Notes: generated by a model not told the origin, from the letters alone. A stretch of 64,000 bases of DNA from Brachycybe producta (GCA_036925085.1 JAUPFP010000028.1:164001-228000); one strand, 5' to 3'; positions 38,656-49,968 are shown, counted from the first letter of the stretch. Translations and numbers: made by a program.

Positions 38656-39120
38656 TATACAATATGTCCCATAACTAAACGCCCTTATTACTCAAAATAT
38701 CAAAGTGCGTAAAGTGGTTTAACTAAATCGTTTAAAAGTTAATATTTTAGAAATTATAAATGCTTGAGATTTAAAACTTCAGCTGATTGTTAACAACGCG
38801 TTAAAAATGTAATTGTACAAAAAAAAAAGTGGATCAAATTTGTAAAAAAAAATAATTGAAATTTTAAAACTGAGGTTTTAAAACTGTAATTTTATTCTGA
38901 AAGAAACAATTGTTTTAAATTGCATACAATTTTTTTTTTAATTTTTCATTTTTTTGGTGCAGTTACATTTTTGATGTGTTTACTCAACAACTAGCTTAAG
39001 TTTCAAAATGTGTAGCTTTTATAATTTTATGAGATAATGAACTTTAAAACGACAAACTGTGTGCCACCTAAGTATACTTTGGCAATAGAATGATGCGTTG
39101 TTTCTGAGACATACTGTATA
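38656..39120. mobile_element. 'TATACAGTATGTC' family MITE, 465 bp
   Basis: Inverted ends TATACAATATGTCCCATAAC (left) and TATACAGTATGTCTCAGAAAC (complement of the right). It ends 48 bp beyond the stop codon of the gene at 39169-39690, so it probably lies in its 3'UTR or terminator region. Confidence 0.65.
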
Positions 39121-39168
39121 AATGTGGTCGAATTTCTCTTACACGAGGGGTGAAGAAATGATGTGAGG

Positions 39169-39690
39169 TCAGCAAAGTGAATGACATTGGGCTGGATGTA
39201 ATTGGCCCTGTTGTAGACATCGCCTCATACAACTTCGACTACGTTTTTTGGCCACAGGAATTAATTGACCATGCCTAGAGTTACCCAACCAATCATTCCA
39301 AGCTCTTAGAAAAACGTTGTCGCCACTCTTTCGAGGATTACTATTACTACTGCTGCTGCTGCTGCTGCTGCTCACAGCAATCGACGCTGAAATCTTCTCT
39401 GGTGTTGATGACCACGGGTCAACATATTCGATCGCAGCCTCTCTATCATTATCGTCTTCATCATCGCCACCTCCGCCACCACCGTTGTCATCGTCATCAT
39501 CATCTAAAGCATCATTATTAATCGGTGCTGTCAATTCTGATGGTAATGAAGACATTCTGCCAGCCACCACCCACTCTCGAAATGGTTCCAGGTCATCATA
39601 GGCTCCTCCACTGGGCATCATTGCTAATAAAGAATATATAAAAAAAAAGAGTCTATTGGTCATTTTAAGAGATAGAACGCAATTAATCAC
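39169..39690 (-). CDS. Candidate precursor of a four-cysteine secreted peptide, up to 173 aa
   Basis: A single open frame is visible. A signal-peptide-like start (MTNRLFFFIYSLLAMM) begins at the second Met (39663). Residues ~31-60 are acidic-hydrophobic (YDDLEPFREWVVAG). Runs of Asp, Gly and Ser follow, then a conserved-looking tail (FLRAWNDWLGNSRHGQLIPV), a basic site KKR at 148-150, and a terminal 23-residue peptide with Cys154-x3-Cys158-x10-Cys169-x3-Cys173 ending on the last Cys. The C-x3-C...C-x3-C spacing fits a disulfide-linked helical hairpin. I know no named family for it. Caution: TTCTTTATTAG at 39634-39624 is also a good 3' splice site, so the true first exon may lie upstream and the apparent signal peptide could be intron. 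Confidence 0.6.
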   Translation of the reverse strand: MINCVLSLKMTNRLFFFIYSLLAMMPSGGAYDDLEPFREWVVAGRMSSLPSELTAPINNDALDDDDDDNGGGGGGDDEDDNDREAAIEYVDPWSSTPEKISASIAVSSSSSSSSSNSNPRKSGDNVFLRAWNDWLGNSRHGQLIPVAKKRSRSCMRRCLQQGQLHPAQCHSLC

Positions 39691-40411
39691 TCACACACTC
39701 AACACTTTTAGTATGAAATTGCATTAAACATTTTAAAAAAACCTTAACAAAATCAGTGCATTAACTTTTGAGACACCATGTATCAGTCAGATTGTTGGTG
39801 TTAACAGTGTTTACATGCCAACAAGGGGCTCAATATTTCCTAGTAAACTGTAACATGAGCAAAATTTAATTAAAATAGTTAATGGATCGATTAAAGTAAT
39901 TGAAGTATTTTTTTAAACAAAAAATTTGTTTTAAACTAGAATAGTAAATGATTTCAACAATGACATTTCACAACAATGTCATTGAAAATAATTTGTTATG
40001 ACAACTTTAAAAAACATAAAATCTTCTCTTTGTTTCAATCACAGAACGAAAAAAAAAATTATTATCAAAAATGTCCTAATAAAAATATCATTATTTGCGT
40101 CATTTATTTTTCTAGTTTCAGATAAAGTTTCAAGTTATTTTAGAAGTATCTAAAAAAAACTCTACTGGGCAACACTGTTAATAAATAGCATAAAAAACGA
40201 AATGTTGTTAAACGTAAATATTCACAAGCACACTGAACATTTTTCGTATGAAATTGCAATAATTATTAAAAAAAAAACATTAACAAAAATCCAGTGTGTA
40301 TTACTTTTGAGACACATTGTATCATTCAGCTATTGAGTTAGTAGTGATTGCCCATACACAGGGGCACAACATTTAAAATGTAACAAGAGCGAAATTTTAT
40401 TAACACGGTTG
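39686..40411. repeat. Tandem repeat, units 1 and 2 (left side of the LTR element)
   Basis: Unit 1 starts near 39690 (cacttttagtatgaaattgca) and unit 2 near 40231 (catttttcgtatgaaattgca). Each carries ttttgagacac(a/c)(t/a)tgtatca (39762, 40307), '(a)ggggctcaa' or similar, and gtaaca(t/a)gagc(a/g)aaat. Period ~545 bp here. Unit 2 continues on the far side of the retrotransposon at 50682. Confidence 0.65.
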
Positions 40412-41099
40412 TGTGAGCTTTTGACATCAACCAATATTTTATTACCAACCTTTAGATGACATTTTCTACTTTTCGTTTCTTCTCTGAGCAGTATGACACC
40501 TGCACAGAGAAGATCCGAGCTGTAGAGAGAGCTGGATGGAGATAGATTGTAGCCACTCTTCTGCATGGGGGTGTAATCGATGCAGGAGAGTGGCGGCCAT
40601 CTCTCTCTCTTCCGGTTGATGCTGATATACATCTTCTCCATCGGTATTCCGACTAGAGAAGATGTTGTAGCTGCTGAGAATCGTATAGCTTCTGCCCTAT
40701 GAAACCTCCGGCCTCTGAAGAGAAGTTGTTAACATAAAGACATAGAGACAACGCTACTTCTTGTTACAACACTTTTATTCATTCCTTGTAAGAAGTACAG
40801 ATACAAGGGTGAATAGTAAAATACTAACTGGAAATCCTCAGGCCCATGATTTGGAATGTATCGCAAAAACAGGCAAAGGAAAGAACTGAGGAACAAAGAG
40901 GAACATGGTCCTTTTATACCTTGGACCTGTGTACACCTGCGAGGTGTAACCAGGTCCAAGTGACCATGGTCCTTTACGTATCAATCCGCCGCTTGGGCAT
41001 TAGTCAGAAAGGTGAGTCAGAGAGGAGGGAGGGACGGTTGAGAGTTGTTTACCCCCCAGGCTATGGTTTTGGCGGGATCACGATTTACAGGGTGTTACA
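40412..41099 (-). repeat. 3' LTR of the retrotransposon
   Basis: 688 bp. It matches the 5' LTR base for base except for cgatg/tgatg (near 40578) and cttc/ctcc (near 40690). The minus-strand sequence just before it (ttggagggta) is a weak polypurine tract. Confidence 0.95.
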
Positions 41100-41483
41100 T
41101 ACCCTCCAACTTTGCTTGGAGTACGTCCTCGTACTCCAGCCAAGGGTGGAAGGTTTTCAAGTTACGCAGCGGGGAGACATGGGTGGCTGAGGACTTACCG
41201 TGTACAGAGGTGGTTATGGAAAGGCACTGGCACCGAAGTGTCAGCGCCCTTAAAAATTGGAAAAGGCTGAAAACATAAAACAAAGATAATTAATGCTCGC
41301 TGAGTGGCGAGCCGCTATTGAAATCTAAAAAGAAAAGAACAGTTGCAACGTATTTTATTTTTTATAAATTTTTTCGATAATGCCACATGAGTACATGTGG
41401 CGCGCAGCTATCCCTGCTGCGGAGGGTGGGGAGGATCCTGGGTCCATGAACCGTACGGGGGGGTAATCCCGCCGGACCTGGCC

Positions 41484-43724
41484 TCATCGGTAGCTGGATG
41501 CGGCAGACAGCCATTGTCCCTGGTCGTCAGGTAGATCCCGGTGGAAGATATTGAAGATGTCCCGGTCCCCGATAATCTTACGGGAGGACCGCTTGTTGTA
41601 CAGTGTAGCCCAAGCGGCGTCCCATAAGACGGCGATTCGGTAGCGAGGATCCGGTTCCGGAATGTAGTGACGACTGGTACGGAACGTCTGTCCAGCCGGC
41701 AGTCTAAAGACGGAGTTGACGAAAGCTCCCAAAAGGGCTTCCGTGGCTTCATCGATGGCATCTCCGGCGAAACTGGTGGTTTCAACAATCCGTCTTCTTG
41801 GGAAGACGATGGTGATGAGGACACTTGTTAGGCGGGAGAGTCCCACGACATATCGCTCCCGGGGAGGGAGGTCCAGACGGGGAAACCCTTCCTCCAAAGA
41901 GAAGTGTCCTACGTAAAGGGTGTTGGCAGAGCGCACTTCGCGCTGCCAAGTGACCCACCGATTGTTGAGCAACCTCTCGCCGGAGGTGGCTGCACGGAAC
42001 GGATGATCCAGCGGTAACCGTCCCAGAGTAGCCCCGGCATGGGGTACAGTGGGCGGTGCGGCTGGTTGGGCTGGTGTTGGAGCCGCAGGTTCCAGAGAAA
42101 CTGATGCGCCCGCGATAGGCCTGGCATGGCGCAAGGCGGACCGGGCCATATCGCGGGCCCGCTGACGTAGTCGCTTCGATGCCGACTTCCTGCTCAGCGC
42201 CTCCAGTGGCTTGGCACTTCCTGGTGCACGGCCCAGTGCTTCCATGGGGTCACCTCCCTGTCGCATGACGTCTTGCAGAAGGTTTGTGATGGCCTTCTGT
42301 TTTTTCAAGAACGCGGCACGCTCTGCGGAAGGTGGCGGCATCAAAGGTGTAGGCGTAGGTTGTCCAGAAGGGCGGCCCGGAGGTGGCGGAGGAGGAGAGC
42401 GATGCGGGACCCGAGTAGGAGGGCCCCGAGTTTCGTAGCGATGGTCGCGGTCCAGTTGGACTCGGTGATCCTGTAGGTCTTGCCTGACCCTTGGGTCGAA
42501 GTTATTACGCGGCGGAGGGCCGCGTCCAGAGGAACCACGTTGTTCCTGCTGACTTCTTCCGTCGGGTCGGCGTCGGGGTGAAAGATGGGAACCACGTGGC
42601 GAAGAGCGACGTGGTTGTGGCCGTTGAAGAGAGTCTCGAGAAGAGTGGTGGCCCCTGTAGGACTGTTGAGGCTCCTTGGGGCGAGCCCCAGTGGGAACCT
42701 GAACACGAACAGGTTGGGGAACCACCACTATGGAAGGTAGCTTTGGAGTCGGAGTTGGTGTGGCGGCCTCGCTGCGTGGAGGCGTGGCACATCGGGAGGT
42801 TGGTGGTGACGATAATGGTGTATGAGGAGGAGGCGGCGGAGTGATTGACGGCACCGGTGAGCAGTGTTGGAAAGGCTCTGGTGGCGTTATGGGTGGAGAA
42901 GGGGATGTGGAGAGGCCAGTTGTCAGGGTTGCTGGCGAGTCGGAGGATGGAGATGATGACGTAGCTGACGACGTAACTCGGGCGGTTTCTTGGAGTCGGG
43001 CCTCGATTCGCAGGAGCTCCTCCTTCGGGAGTTGCGCCGTACACGGTAAGCCCAGCTCGACAAGGCGGGCGCAAACCGCACGGAGGTACGCCAGATTGTC
43101 CTCCCCTTCCTTCTTATCTCTGGCTGCCCGACGAAGAGCAGCCTCCCTCTGCAGCTCCAAGTGGAGGTCTTCGAGGGGGGAGGGCACAGATCCACCTCCC
43201 CCACGCTTCCCTCTTGCTTCAGCTCCACCCGGAATGGGTTGACCAGGCGCGATGCTATCGCGGAACGCCTGGTTAACCCCCCATGCCATGAGGTTGATAT
43301 CGATGCGGTCTTCCCGCTCCTCCCAGTAGTGTTTTGATGTCGTGATGTCGAAGGGGACGATGCTGCTTGGAGCAGCAGGCTTCCCTTCGCGCCCGACATT
43401 GGCAGGTCGCTTGAAGCTTGCTTTTAGGCGCTTCTCCCCACGCCGGTGAAAATTCTCCGGTTCGGAGGAGGTGCGGCGCCTATCTATTATGTTTGGCGAC
43501 TCTCTTCTCGTTGTGGGCGCACTGGCGGCGCCCGCCTTTTGTAGCTGGCAGGTAGATTGAGAGAGGGGTTCAGCGGTCCCCGCCGTTCCACTCTCCGTCT
43601 CATCTTCACTAGAAGAGGCAGACATCATTCTGCCTCCTCTCCATGAGCCTCTACCTGGCATATTTCTTAAGAGTTTAAAAGTTCTTACTTTTTCAAAAGT
43701 CCCGCTGCTGGTGATTACTTCCAA
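41484..43724 (-). CDS. Unidentified GC-rich ORF of the retrotransposon, 746 aa
   Basis: One long uninterrupted frame. A Met at residue 22 is an alternative start. Residues 1-110 are basic and S/R-rich. About 120-165 contain a folded-looking stretch (SKHYWEEREDRIDINLMAWG). Residues 180-245 are a charged helix. Residues 250-470 are P/S/R-rich and disordered. Residues ~475-545 are helical and basic. Residues 590-746 look globular (RYVVGLSRLTSVLITIVFP, YRIAVLWDAAWATLYNK). There are no RT, integrase or RNase H motifs, no signal peptide and no membrane segment. It sits where pol is expected. Function unknown; a structural protein or captured gene are guesses. Intactness in a young element suggests selection or recent origin. 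Confidence 0.7.
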   Translation of the reverse strand: MEVITSSGTFEKVRTFKLLRNMPGRGSWRGGRMMSASSSEDETESGTAGTAEPLSQSTCQLQKAGAASAPTTRRESPNIIDRRRTSSEPENFHRRGEKRLKASFKRPANVGREGKPAAPSSIVPFDITTSKHYWEEREDRIDINLMAWGVNQAFRDSIAPGQPIPGGAEARGKRGGGGSVPSPLEDLHLELQREAALRRAARDKKEGEDNLAYLRAVCARLVELGLPCTAQLPKEELLRIEARLQETARVTSSATSSSPSSDSPATLTTGLSTSPSPPITPPEPFQHCSPVPSITPPPPPHTPLSSPPTSRCATPPRSEAATPTPTPKLPSIVVVPQPVRVQVPTGARPKEPQQSYRGHHSSRDSLQRPQPRRSSPRGSHLSPRRRPDGRSQQEQRGSSGRGPPPRNNFDPRVRQDLQDHRVQLDRDHRYETRGPPTRVPHRSPPPPPPGRPSGQPTPTPLMPPPSAERAAFLKKQKAITNLLQDVMRQGGDPMEALGRAPGSAKPLEALSRKSASKRLRQRARDMARSALRHARPIAGASVSLEPAAPTPAQPAAPPTVPHAGATLGRLPLDHPFRAATSGERLLNNRWVTWQREVRSANTLYVGHFSLEEGFPRLDLPPRERYVVGLSRLTSVLITIVFPRRRIVETTSFAGDAIDEATEALLGAFVNSVFRLPAGQTFRTSRHYIPEPDPRYRIAVLWDAAWATLYNKRSSRKIIGDRDIFNIFHRDLPDDQGQWLSAASSYR

Positions 43725-45161
43725 ATAATAACAGAAATCGGTCCCCGATCACTCTGTTATTATTTCAAGAGGTCCAAAAAGTTCTGAAGGTCTGATGCAC
43801 TGCACGTGAGTTCAAAGGCTTGAAGGTGGCACTCAAGCTTTTGATTGACAACAAAAACTGATGAAGTCCGAAATTAGAATTTGGAACTTGGCACAAAAAG
43901 GACTTGAAGATTTGAAGAATCGAAGGTGAATATAATTGAGATGACAGGATGAATAAAACGAGTGCTTCTTTGAAGAGAGCAAATCGAGTGGTAATTGACC
44001 AGGTTTGGTCACTTTTCTTATTTAATTTTTAAAAGTTAGAAGGGCCGGCCCCTTTTAGAATAAGACACCTTACTCTAATTGGTTTCTTCACGACTTTATT
44101 TATTGGGGGTGGGGGTTGTCCCACCGACATTAGATGTGAGAGGTGTTGATCTAATTCTTATCAGAGTCGGTCCTGTTTATTATTTTTAGATAAACAAAAG
44201 GACTAAGGAATCTCGAGGGAGAAGGGCCGTTATTTTATTTCACACCGAGGTGTGAAGTTGCCCATTAACTTTCTCCCCTTCTTTTCCTTAATGCCTTTTT
44301 TTGGAAAAGAATAGGTCAGCAAGGTTACTAATGTACCTTGCTGTTTGTTATTATTTTTAGGGGGGAGTGGGACAGGAGTTGGTGTCCCACAATTCGATCT
44401 TAATTGAGAGGGTGACAGGTTCTTCAATTTTATTTTTTTAATTGAAGGTGTCCGCTCTCACAAAATCTTCAAAACTGATTTTCTTCCTTTTTTATTTGTT
44501 TATGGCCAGCAGTTTTTGTTGTTTGTTTTTTTCTTTGAAGTCCCAGTGCATTGGTCTGGCCCCCAGAGCAATTGTCTCTTTGAAGTTTTCTATCCCTCTA
44601 CTGTCAACATCATGGTCAATGACGTCCGTCCATAATAAAGGGGAGCACGGTGTTTTCCTTTTGCTGACCCTTTTATGGCTCTTGATTTTTCTTCTGAACG
44701 TCCTTGACTGGCCTTCGGCGTTTTTCCCAGGTGTACCACGTGGTTGACAGTTGTTTGTGAAGGCCACGTGGTTCCGGTGTAGTTTATTGCATGTTTGAAA
44801 TGGTTGCCAATATGTAAATATTGGCGGCCATTTTGAAAAGTTTAGAAGTGTTTCAAAAATTAAAGTTGTGTGAATTTTGTAGAGTTTTGGGAGTTATTTG
44901 AGAGTGTTTAGAGGGGTTGTTGATGCTGTGGGGTTGTTTATTCGTTGGGGGGTTCCTTTTATCCCCTCCCCCACCTCTTGACAACTGTCCTCAGTTGTTT
45001 CTCAACACAACAATTCTCAAATTCCTCCCGCTCTTCTATTGTTGATATTTGATGGTTGCTAGTGTTTATTTCCATAGTCATGAAATAAACACTGGTGAAT
45101 TATTGTTTTATTTTCGTCGCGTTTGGTTTCTTGACAGCGTGGGTGGCCGTAGCTTTCGTCG
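43725..45161. other. Non-coding interior of the retrotransposon
   Basis: There are no supported ORFs between the unidentified ORF and the gag-protease region. It includes 'tattggcggccattttgaa' at 44819. Composition shifts from GC-rich to mixed. Confidence 0.6.
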
Positions 45162-47544
45162 TCACTTACGGGGTGGAGTTTCGAGGTTTTCCTTAGAGGT
45201 GCTGGCAGATTTGCCAAGGGCCTCTACAGAAGTTTCTCCCAGAGCCCATCCGATGTGCGCTTCGATGCATTTCTGTCGGAGTGTGGACTCGAAGAGGTCG
45301 TCCTCCACATATACTTTGTTTGTTGTCATGGACACAGCTAAGTGCAGAGCCCGGCCTAGATCTCGGCCTAAGATGGCTTCGTGCCGGCCGGTAATCACTA
45401 GTAAGTGCCCTCGCACAGCGTGGGGGCCTAGCTGGACCGTCGCGGCGAGTCGCCCCACCACGGTGATCCGTTGGCCTCCCACACCCTGAATGTTGGGTGG
45501 GATTAACACAGGCTCGATTTCGAACTTGTGTTCCTGCGCGAGTTCAACGGTGATAACGCTGCCCGTAGCTCCGGTGTCCGCGAGCATTCGTATACTCTTC
45601 CCGTTGATCGTGACGGCGATGCGTGGGTTCTTGTCGCTGGCATCGTAGTCTCCGACTTCTTGAGGTGAGCAGCTGCTTACCAGCTGCTCATACACCGTTG
45701 TCATTAGTCTTCGGCAGCAGGAGTGGCCCTTCGTCGGCGATTGGGTTCCGGGAGCCATGATGGCTATTGTTTTATTTTCACGGCACCCAATCTCCTTGGT
45801 GGATTGTTTAAGGACGTCGAGCGTGTCCTGCCAAACGATTAGCTCGTCCGGGGTCCACTTATGTGCAGGAGCCCAGTCGAGCACTTTGACTGGTATGTCC
45901 TCAGAGTCGTCAGAGCTGTCGCTGTCGGGTTTATCAGGAGTAGGTGCTCCGGCGGCTGAGTCTGCTGCTGGAAGAGGAATCCGGCGGATCTGTCCCGCCA
46001 CTCGTATCAGAGCAAACTCAATGCCGTCTTCGGTGATGATATCCGTTTCAGGCACCTCTCCTTTGATGTCATAGTCGGTAACCGGCTCCCCAAACTGCTT
46101 GATTGCAACCTTCTTCTTGGGTTGCCGACACTCACGGACGAAATGCCCCAGTTTGCCACAATTATAACACGTCGACTTACTCTTGTCGAACGTGCGAGTG
46201 ATCTCTGGTTGGGGGTCCGCTGCAGAGTGTCGGTTTGAATTGGTGGCAGCAGTCTGACTAGGCTTCTTATCGTGCCTAGACCGGTGTGTTTTGTCTTTAG
46301 GGCTGGCGGCTGCCGCCGGCTCCTGGTCGGTCTTTGATGCTCCTTTACCCGACTGTGAATCAGCTGCGGGTTTTGGTTCCGTCGGCCATTTATCCAAGGA
46401 CAGCAAGACCACCTCCATATTGAGGACGGCGTTTGCGAAGTCCTTGAACGACGTCGTAGATGCGTGATGCGCGGCGTTCTGTATGGTGGGATGTAGAGCG
46501 CGGCGCAACTGGCTTATACGCAGCTGATCGTCAAGTTGCGGGTAAACTCGGTCGCCGAGTATCATAAACTCCCAGATGAAAGCCTGTGTACTCTCACCTT
46601 CCTTCTGGAGCATCTCTGTATACTTTTTCTCCAAGATGGCCAGTTCGTTCGGCTTCCCGAACGTATCTACCATCTGTACTCTTCAGTGCTGGCCAAGGAA
46701 TGTCCTGAAGCTCATACCTCAGTTTACTCAGCCACGTACGGGCGGCCCCAGTGAAACACCCTGTGATGTATTCCTCCTTGTGGTGGTCTTTCCAACCGTA
46801 CAGGTGTGCCACTTCCTCGAATTCTTCCAGGAAGGGACGGAAACCTGTCAATCCGTTGAATTTTTTGATTGAGTCGGCAGGGTGGCGACCGCTGTATTTC
46901 TTATTGAACTCTTCCACGGAGGGTTCTCTGGGGGTTGGTCGATAGATGCCATCCTGGACGTTTGACATTCCAGCCGGCATCAGACCTACCCCTTGCGGTG
47001 GAAAACGTGGCGCGTAAACTGAAGTGCCTTATGTCGCTCCTTGGTGAGGCTGTTGTTCCGGGGGTGTCGAGCGGCGACCGCTACGTGCAACCCGGACAAG
47101 CGAGTGAGGAGAATCAGCACGTGTCGTAATCGGTATTTCCGCACGCTCATCTCTGTGACGCGGATCATCTGACTGCCCTTGTTGTTGCCAGTCAGGATTA
47201 CGCGGTAGATGACGTGTGTGCGGTGTGTAATGTCTTTCGTAACGATCGTGACGCTCTCTGTAGCCAACATAGGGGGCTGAAGAGGCGTCCGAGTCATCGT
47301 CGCGAAGTCGGTGTGTGCGTGTTGTCCGCCGTGGTGTAGTCGGTCGATTCGGTGTGAATCGGTCGTCTATGAACTGAGACATACGAGTCGAGAGTGCAGC
47401 CACTTGTTGTGACAGGTGGTCAAACTCGGCCCCAGTCGGCCGCGGCGGTGGTGTCACATCAGTAGTCACGGGTACTTCCAACAGATCTTCGTGTGAACCC
47501 TGGTGATCAGACAGGGACCCTGTATTGTCATGTGAGGCAGCCAT
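45162..47544 (-). pseudogene. Retrotransposon gag-protease region with one in-frame stop and one frame change
   Basis: The N-terminal part (47544-47029, 171 codons) is basic and arginine-rich and ends in TAA. The same frame resumes at once and contains capsid-like sequence (46980-46594, ORF of 128 codons: EEVAHLYGWKDHHKEEY, TGAARTWLSKLRYEL). Gag similarity then moves to another frame from about 46680. That frame is open to 45162 (503 codons) and carries a CCHC knuckle (C169-x2-C172-x4-H177-x4-C182, CYNCGKLGHFVREC) and a retropepsin with DTG at 366-368 and AILGRD at 434-439. The reading ends after the protease, with no RT fused. Either the gene is broken or stop readthrough and frameshifting are used; the sequence alone cannot decide. 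Confidence 0.8.
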
Positions 47545-49528
47545 GATTAATGATGTGGCTTGTGTAATGTGAATATGCGGTGATGAACGAGTCCGGCGAA
47601 GTCCAAGTCGTTGTGTGCAGCTCCGAGGGTTCTCGAGTACACTCTGAGCTATACTTTCGGGTTCCAGTATGATGGGACTCGTTCAGTTTGTAGGTCGGTG
47701 TTGTCACTGTGCGTCGGTAATTTAGTGCTTGTCGGCAACCGACACTATCGTACTCTTATACACTGAGTAACGATAGATTACCTAAGCTTGTGACGTGTAT
47801 AACGAAGTGGCCGTTCACTCCGTTAGTGTGGTGATGGTTGTATCGTATTGATCGTGTTCTCAGTTGGGCGTGTGACGAGTTTTGGTTCCCAACTGGTGTA
47901 GCGTCGTGAGTTCCCTATTGAGTGTCAGATTTTAGAAGGATCTCTCTCGACACGTGGTATTTGGCGACCACGTGGAGGTTGCGAGAATTCCAAAAAGTCT
48001 CAATAGAGAAACAGCAGATGTACAATACAATCCCGAGCGTGGTGCACCACCCAATCGAAATTGCACTGCGGAAAGTGAATTAGAAATGAAAGTGTATTGC
48101 AGTTGCCTGAAGAAGCGGCAAGCAATACGAAGAGTAAAGCTAGAGCGCGGTGCCCGCACTTTTAGTTTTACTTGGAAACAAGAATGAAGAGTGTGTGTGT
48201 AAAGAACACACAAAGAACAAAAAGTTCAAGATGGCTGAACTTTTTAAATGCACAAACAAAGGAGAAGTTCAAGATGGCTGAACTTTCCTGGAAGCAAGAG
48301 AAGAAAGCTGTTTTACTTGGAAAGTTTAAAACTTAGGTGCGGTGCCCGCACATCAAAAGTTTTAATTTAGTTTTATTAAAACAGTAAAACAGTGTAGAAA
48401 TTGAAGTGTGTTCAACAAGCTAAGTGCTTGGTGAACCAGAAGAAATGTTCAGACTGTAGAAATTTTGAGTCCTCACTGCTGGATGGCTCTGGATGAAAAA
48501 GACAGAGTCAGTGCCCAGTGAGGGACTATGTTGAGTAGAATGAAGAAGTCCGTAGGTGGCGCTGTGGTGGCCACTTCCGGTCAGTTTATTGCAATGTCCA
48601 AAAATTGATGATTGAAAAGTTCCTCCGGGGCACGTTTTTATGGTGGCCAGGAGAAAGACACAAAAGAGAGAAAATTCAAAGAAAAAGAGAAGTTTTCTCT
48701 AACAAGAGGAACTCCGCCAGGGGGCGCGTGAGTGCAACCCTCTGGAAGAGAAGAGAAGAGAAGAGGACACAAAAAGATGAGAGAAGGTACAACAATGAGT
48801 CACATGGAGCGAAAAACCGCTCCGTTGGCGCTTTTTGAAGAGTGTCCGGTCGATCCAAGATGGCGGCCGGGCTTCAGTGCTGTCCAATGGAGAAAGTTCA
48901 TGTGATGATGCATTGAGGTGATGATGATGAAGAAACTGAAGAACATGACTTGGGACATAGAGGGTCCCAAGGGAAACACAAGTGTAAAAACAAAGAACAA
49001 AGAAAAGGGGGGACAAGAAAGTCCCACGTGGCTAGAAAAAGTGTGTTTTAAGCTTGTAAGCCCCCTAACAATGAAATAGAGTTAGGGAGAATCTTGCTTG
49101 AAAATTAAAGATGAAGAGTGAAGATAATAGGACATTTTAAAAGACACACACGTCCTTTAAAAGCCTATTAATAGGTGAATAGATTAGTAGATGAGATTTG
49201 TTTGCTCATCTCATAATGAGACTGCAAACTCCTCTCGGAGAGTAAGAAGAATTTGTTTAAAGTGTTGCCCACGTGGTGTGAGTTTCACTTTGAAAATTAA
49301 AGAAGAACAAAGGTGAAAGTGGGTGATTGTAATGGAAACATAAAATACAAAAACACGGACGGAAACACATGTGTCAAAGAACTACTACCAAGGTGTTGCC
49401 CACGTGCTTGATGGATGTCGATGCAGCAGTTCCTTTAACATGTGTCTCTAAGGACAGGACACAGAATCGCGCGGTCGACACGTGGTGTGTGTAGCCACAA
49501 GTCTCTTTCGCGATTCCACAAAAACGGT
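47545..49528. other. Long leader of the retrotransposon
   Basis: Between the primer site and gag there is about 2.4 kb without supported coding. It contains paired copies of 'agttcaagatggctgaac' (48225 and 48266), repeated 'gcggtgcccgcac' (48149 and 48338) and repeated 'gtgttgcccacgtg' (49261 and 49391). Possible packaging or regulatory content is inference. Confidence 0.5.
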
Positions 49529-49890
49529 ACCATGCGGTTGGCTTTGACGTGATCGAGGGCCTCCATACATGGTCCCAACATAAAAAGGCGCCACGCGGTT
49601 GGCTTTGACGCTATCGAGGGCCTCCATACGTGGTTCCAACACAAAGGACGTCGCGCGGTTGGCTTTGACGTGATCGAGGGCCTCCATACGCGGTTTTACA
49701 AAGGCGCCACGTGGTCGACTTTGACGCTATCGAGGGTCTCCACACGTGGTTCCAACACAAAGGACGCCGCGCGGTTGACTTTGACGTGATCGAGGGTCTC
49801 CATACGCGGTTTTACAGACAGGCGCCACGCGGTTGACTTTGACGCTATCGAGGGTCTCCATACGTGGCTCCAACATAGAAAGGACGGACG
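49529..49890. repeat. Six-copy ~60-bp tandem array with two alternating unit types
   Basis: Each unit contains ggttg(g/a)ctttgacg, then tgatcgaggg or ctatcgaggg, then cctccatacg or tctccatacg. Units with 'tgatc' (type A) alternate with units with 'ctatc' (type B), so the true period is ~118 bp. Lengths vary from about 56 to 63 bp. It lies within 110 bp of the primer site. Confidence 0.85.
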
Positions 49891-49968
49891 AAGCCTCGTG
49901 AGGCACAATCACGAGACTTAGGACAAATGACGGCTTCTGTTTACAGGTCGGAGAAGGCAGATGGAGCT

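Noticed and set aside
42341..43399. Several 110-190-codon ORFs on both strands across the retroelement ORF
   Set aside because: GC-rich sequence has few stops. These overlap the 746-residue frame, are biased in composition and look like shadows.
47932..49027. ORFs of 60-105 codons in the retroelement leader
   Set aside because: They are short, on both strands, lack motifs and fall in a region of repeated non-coding motifs.
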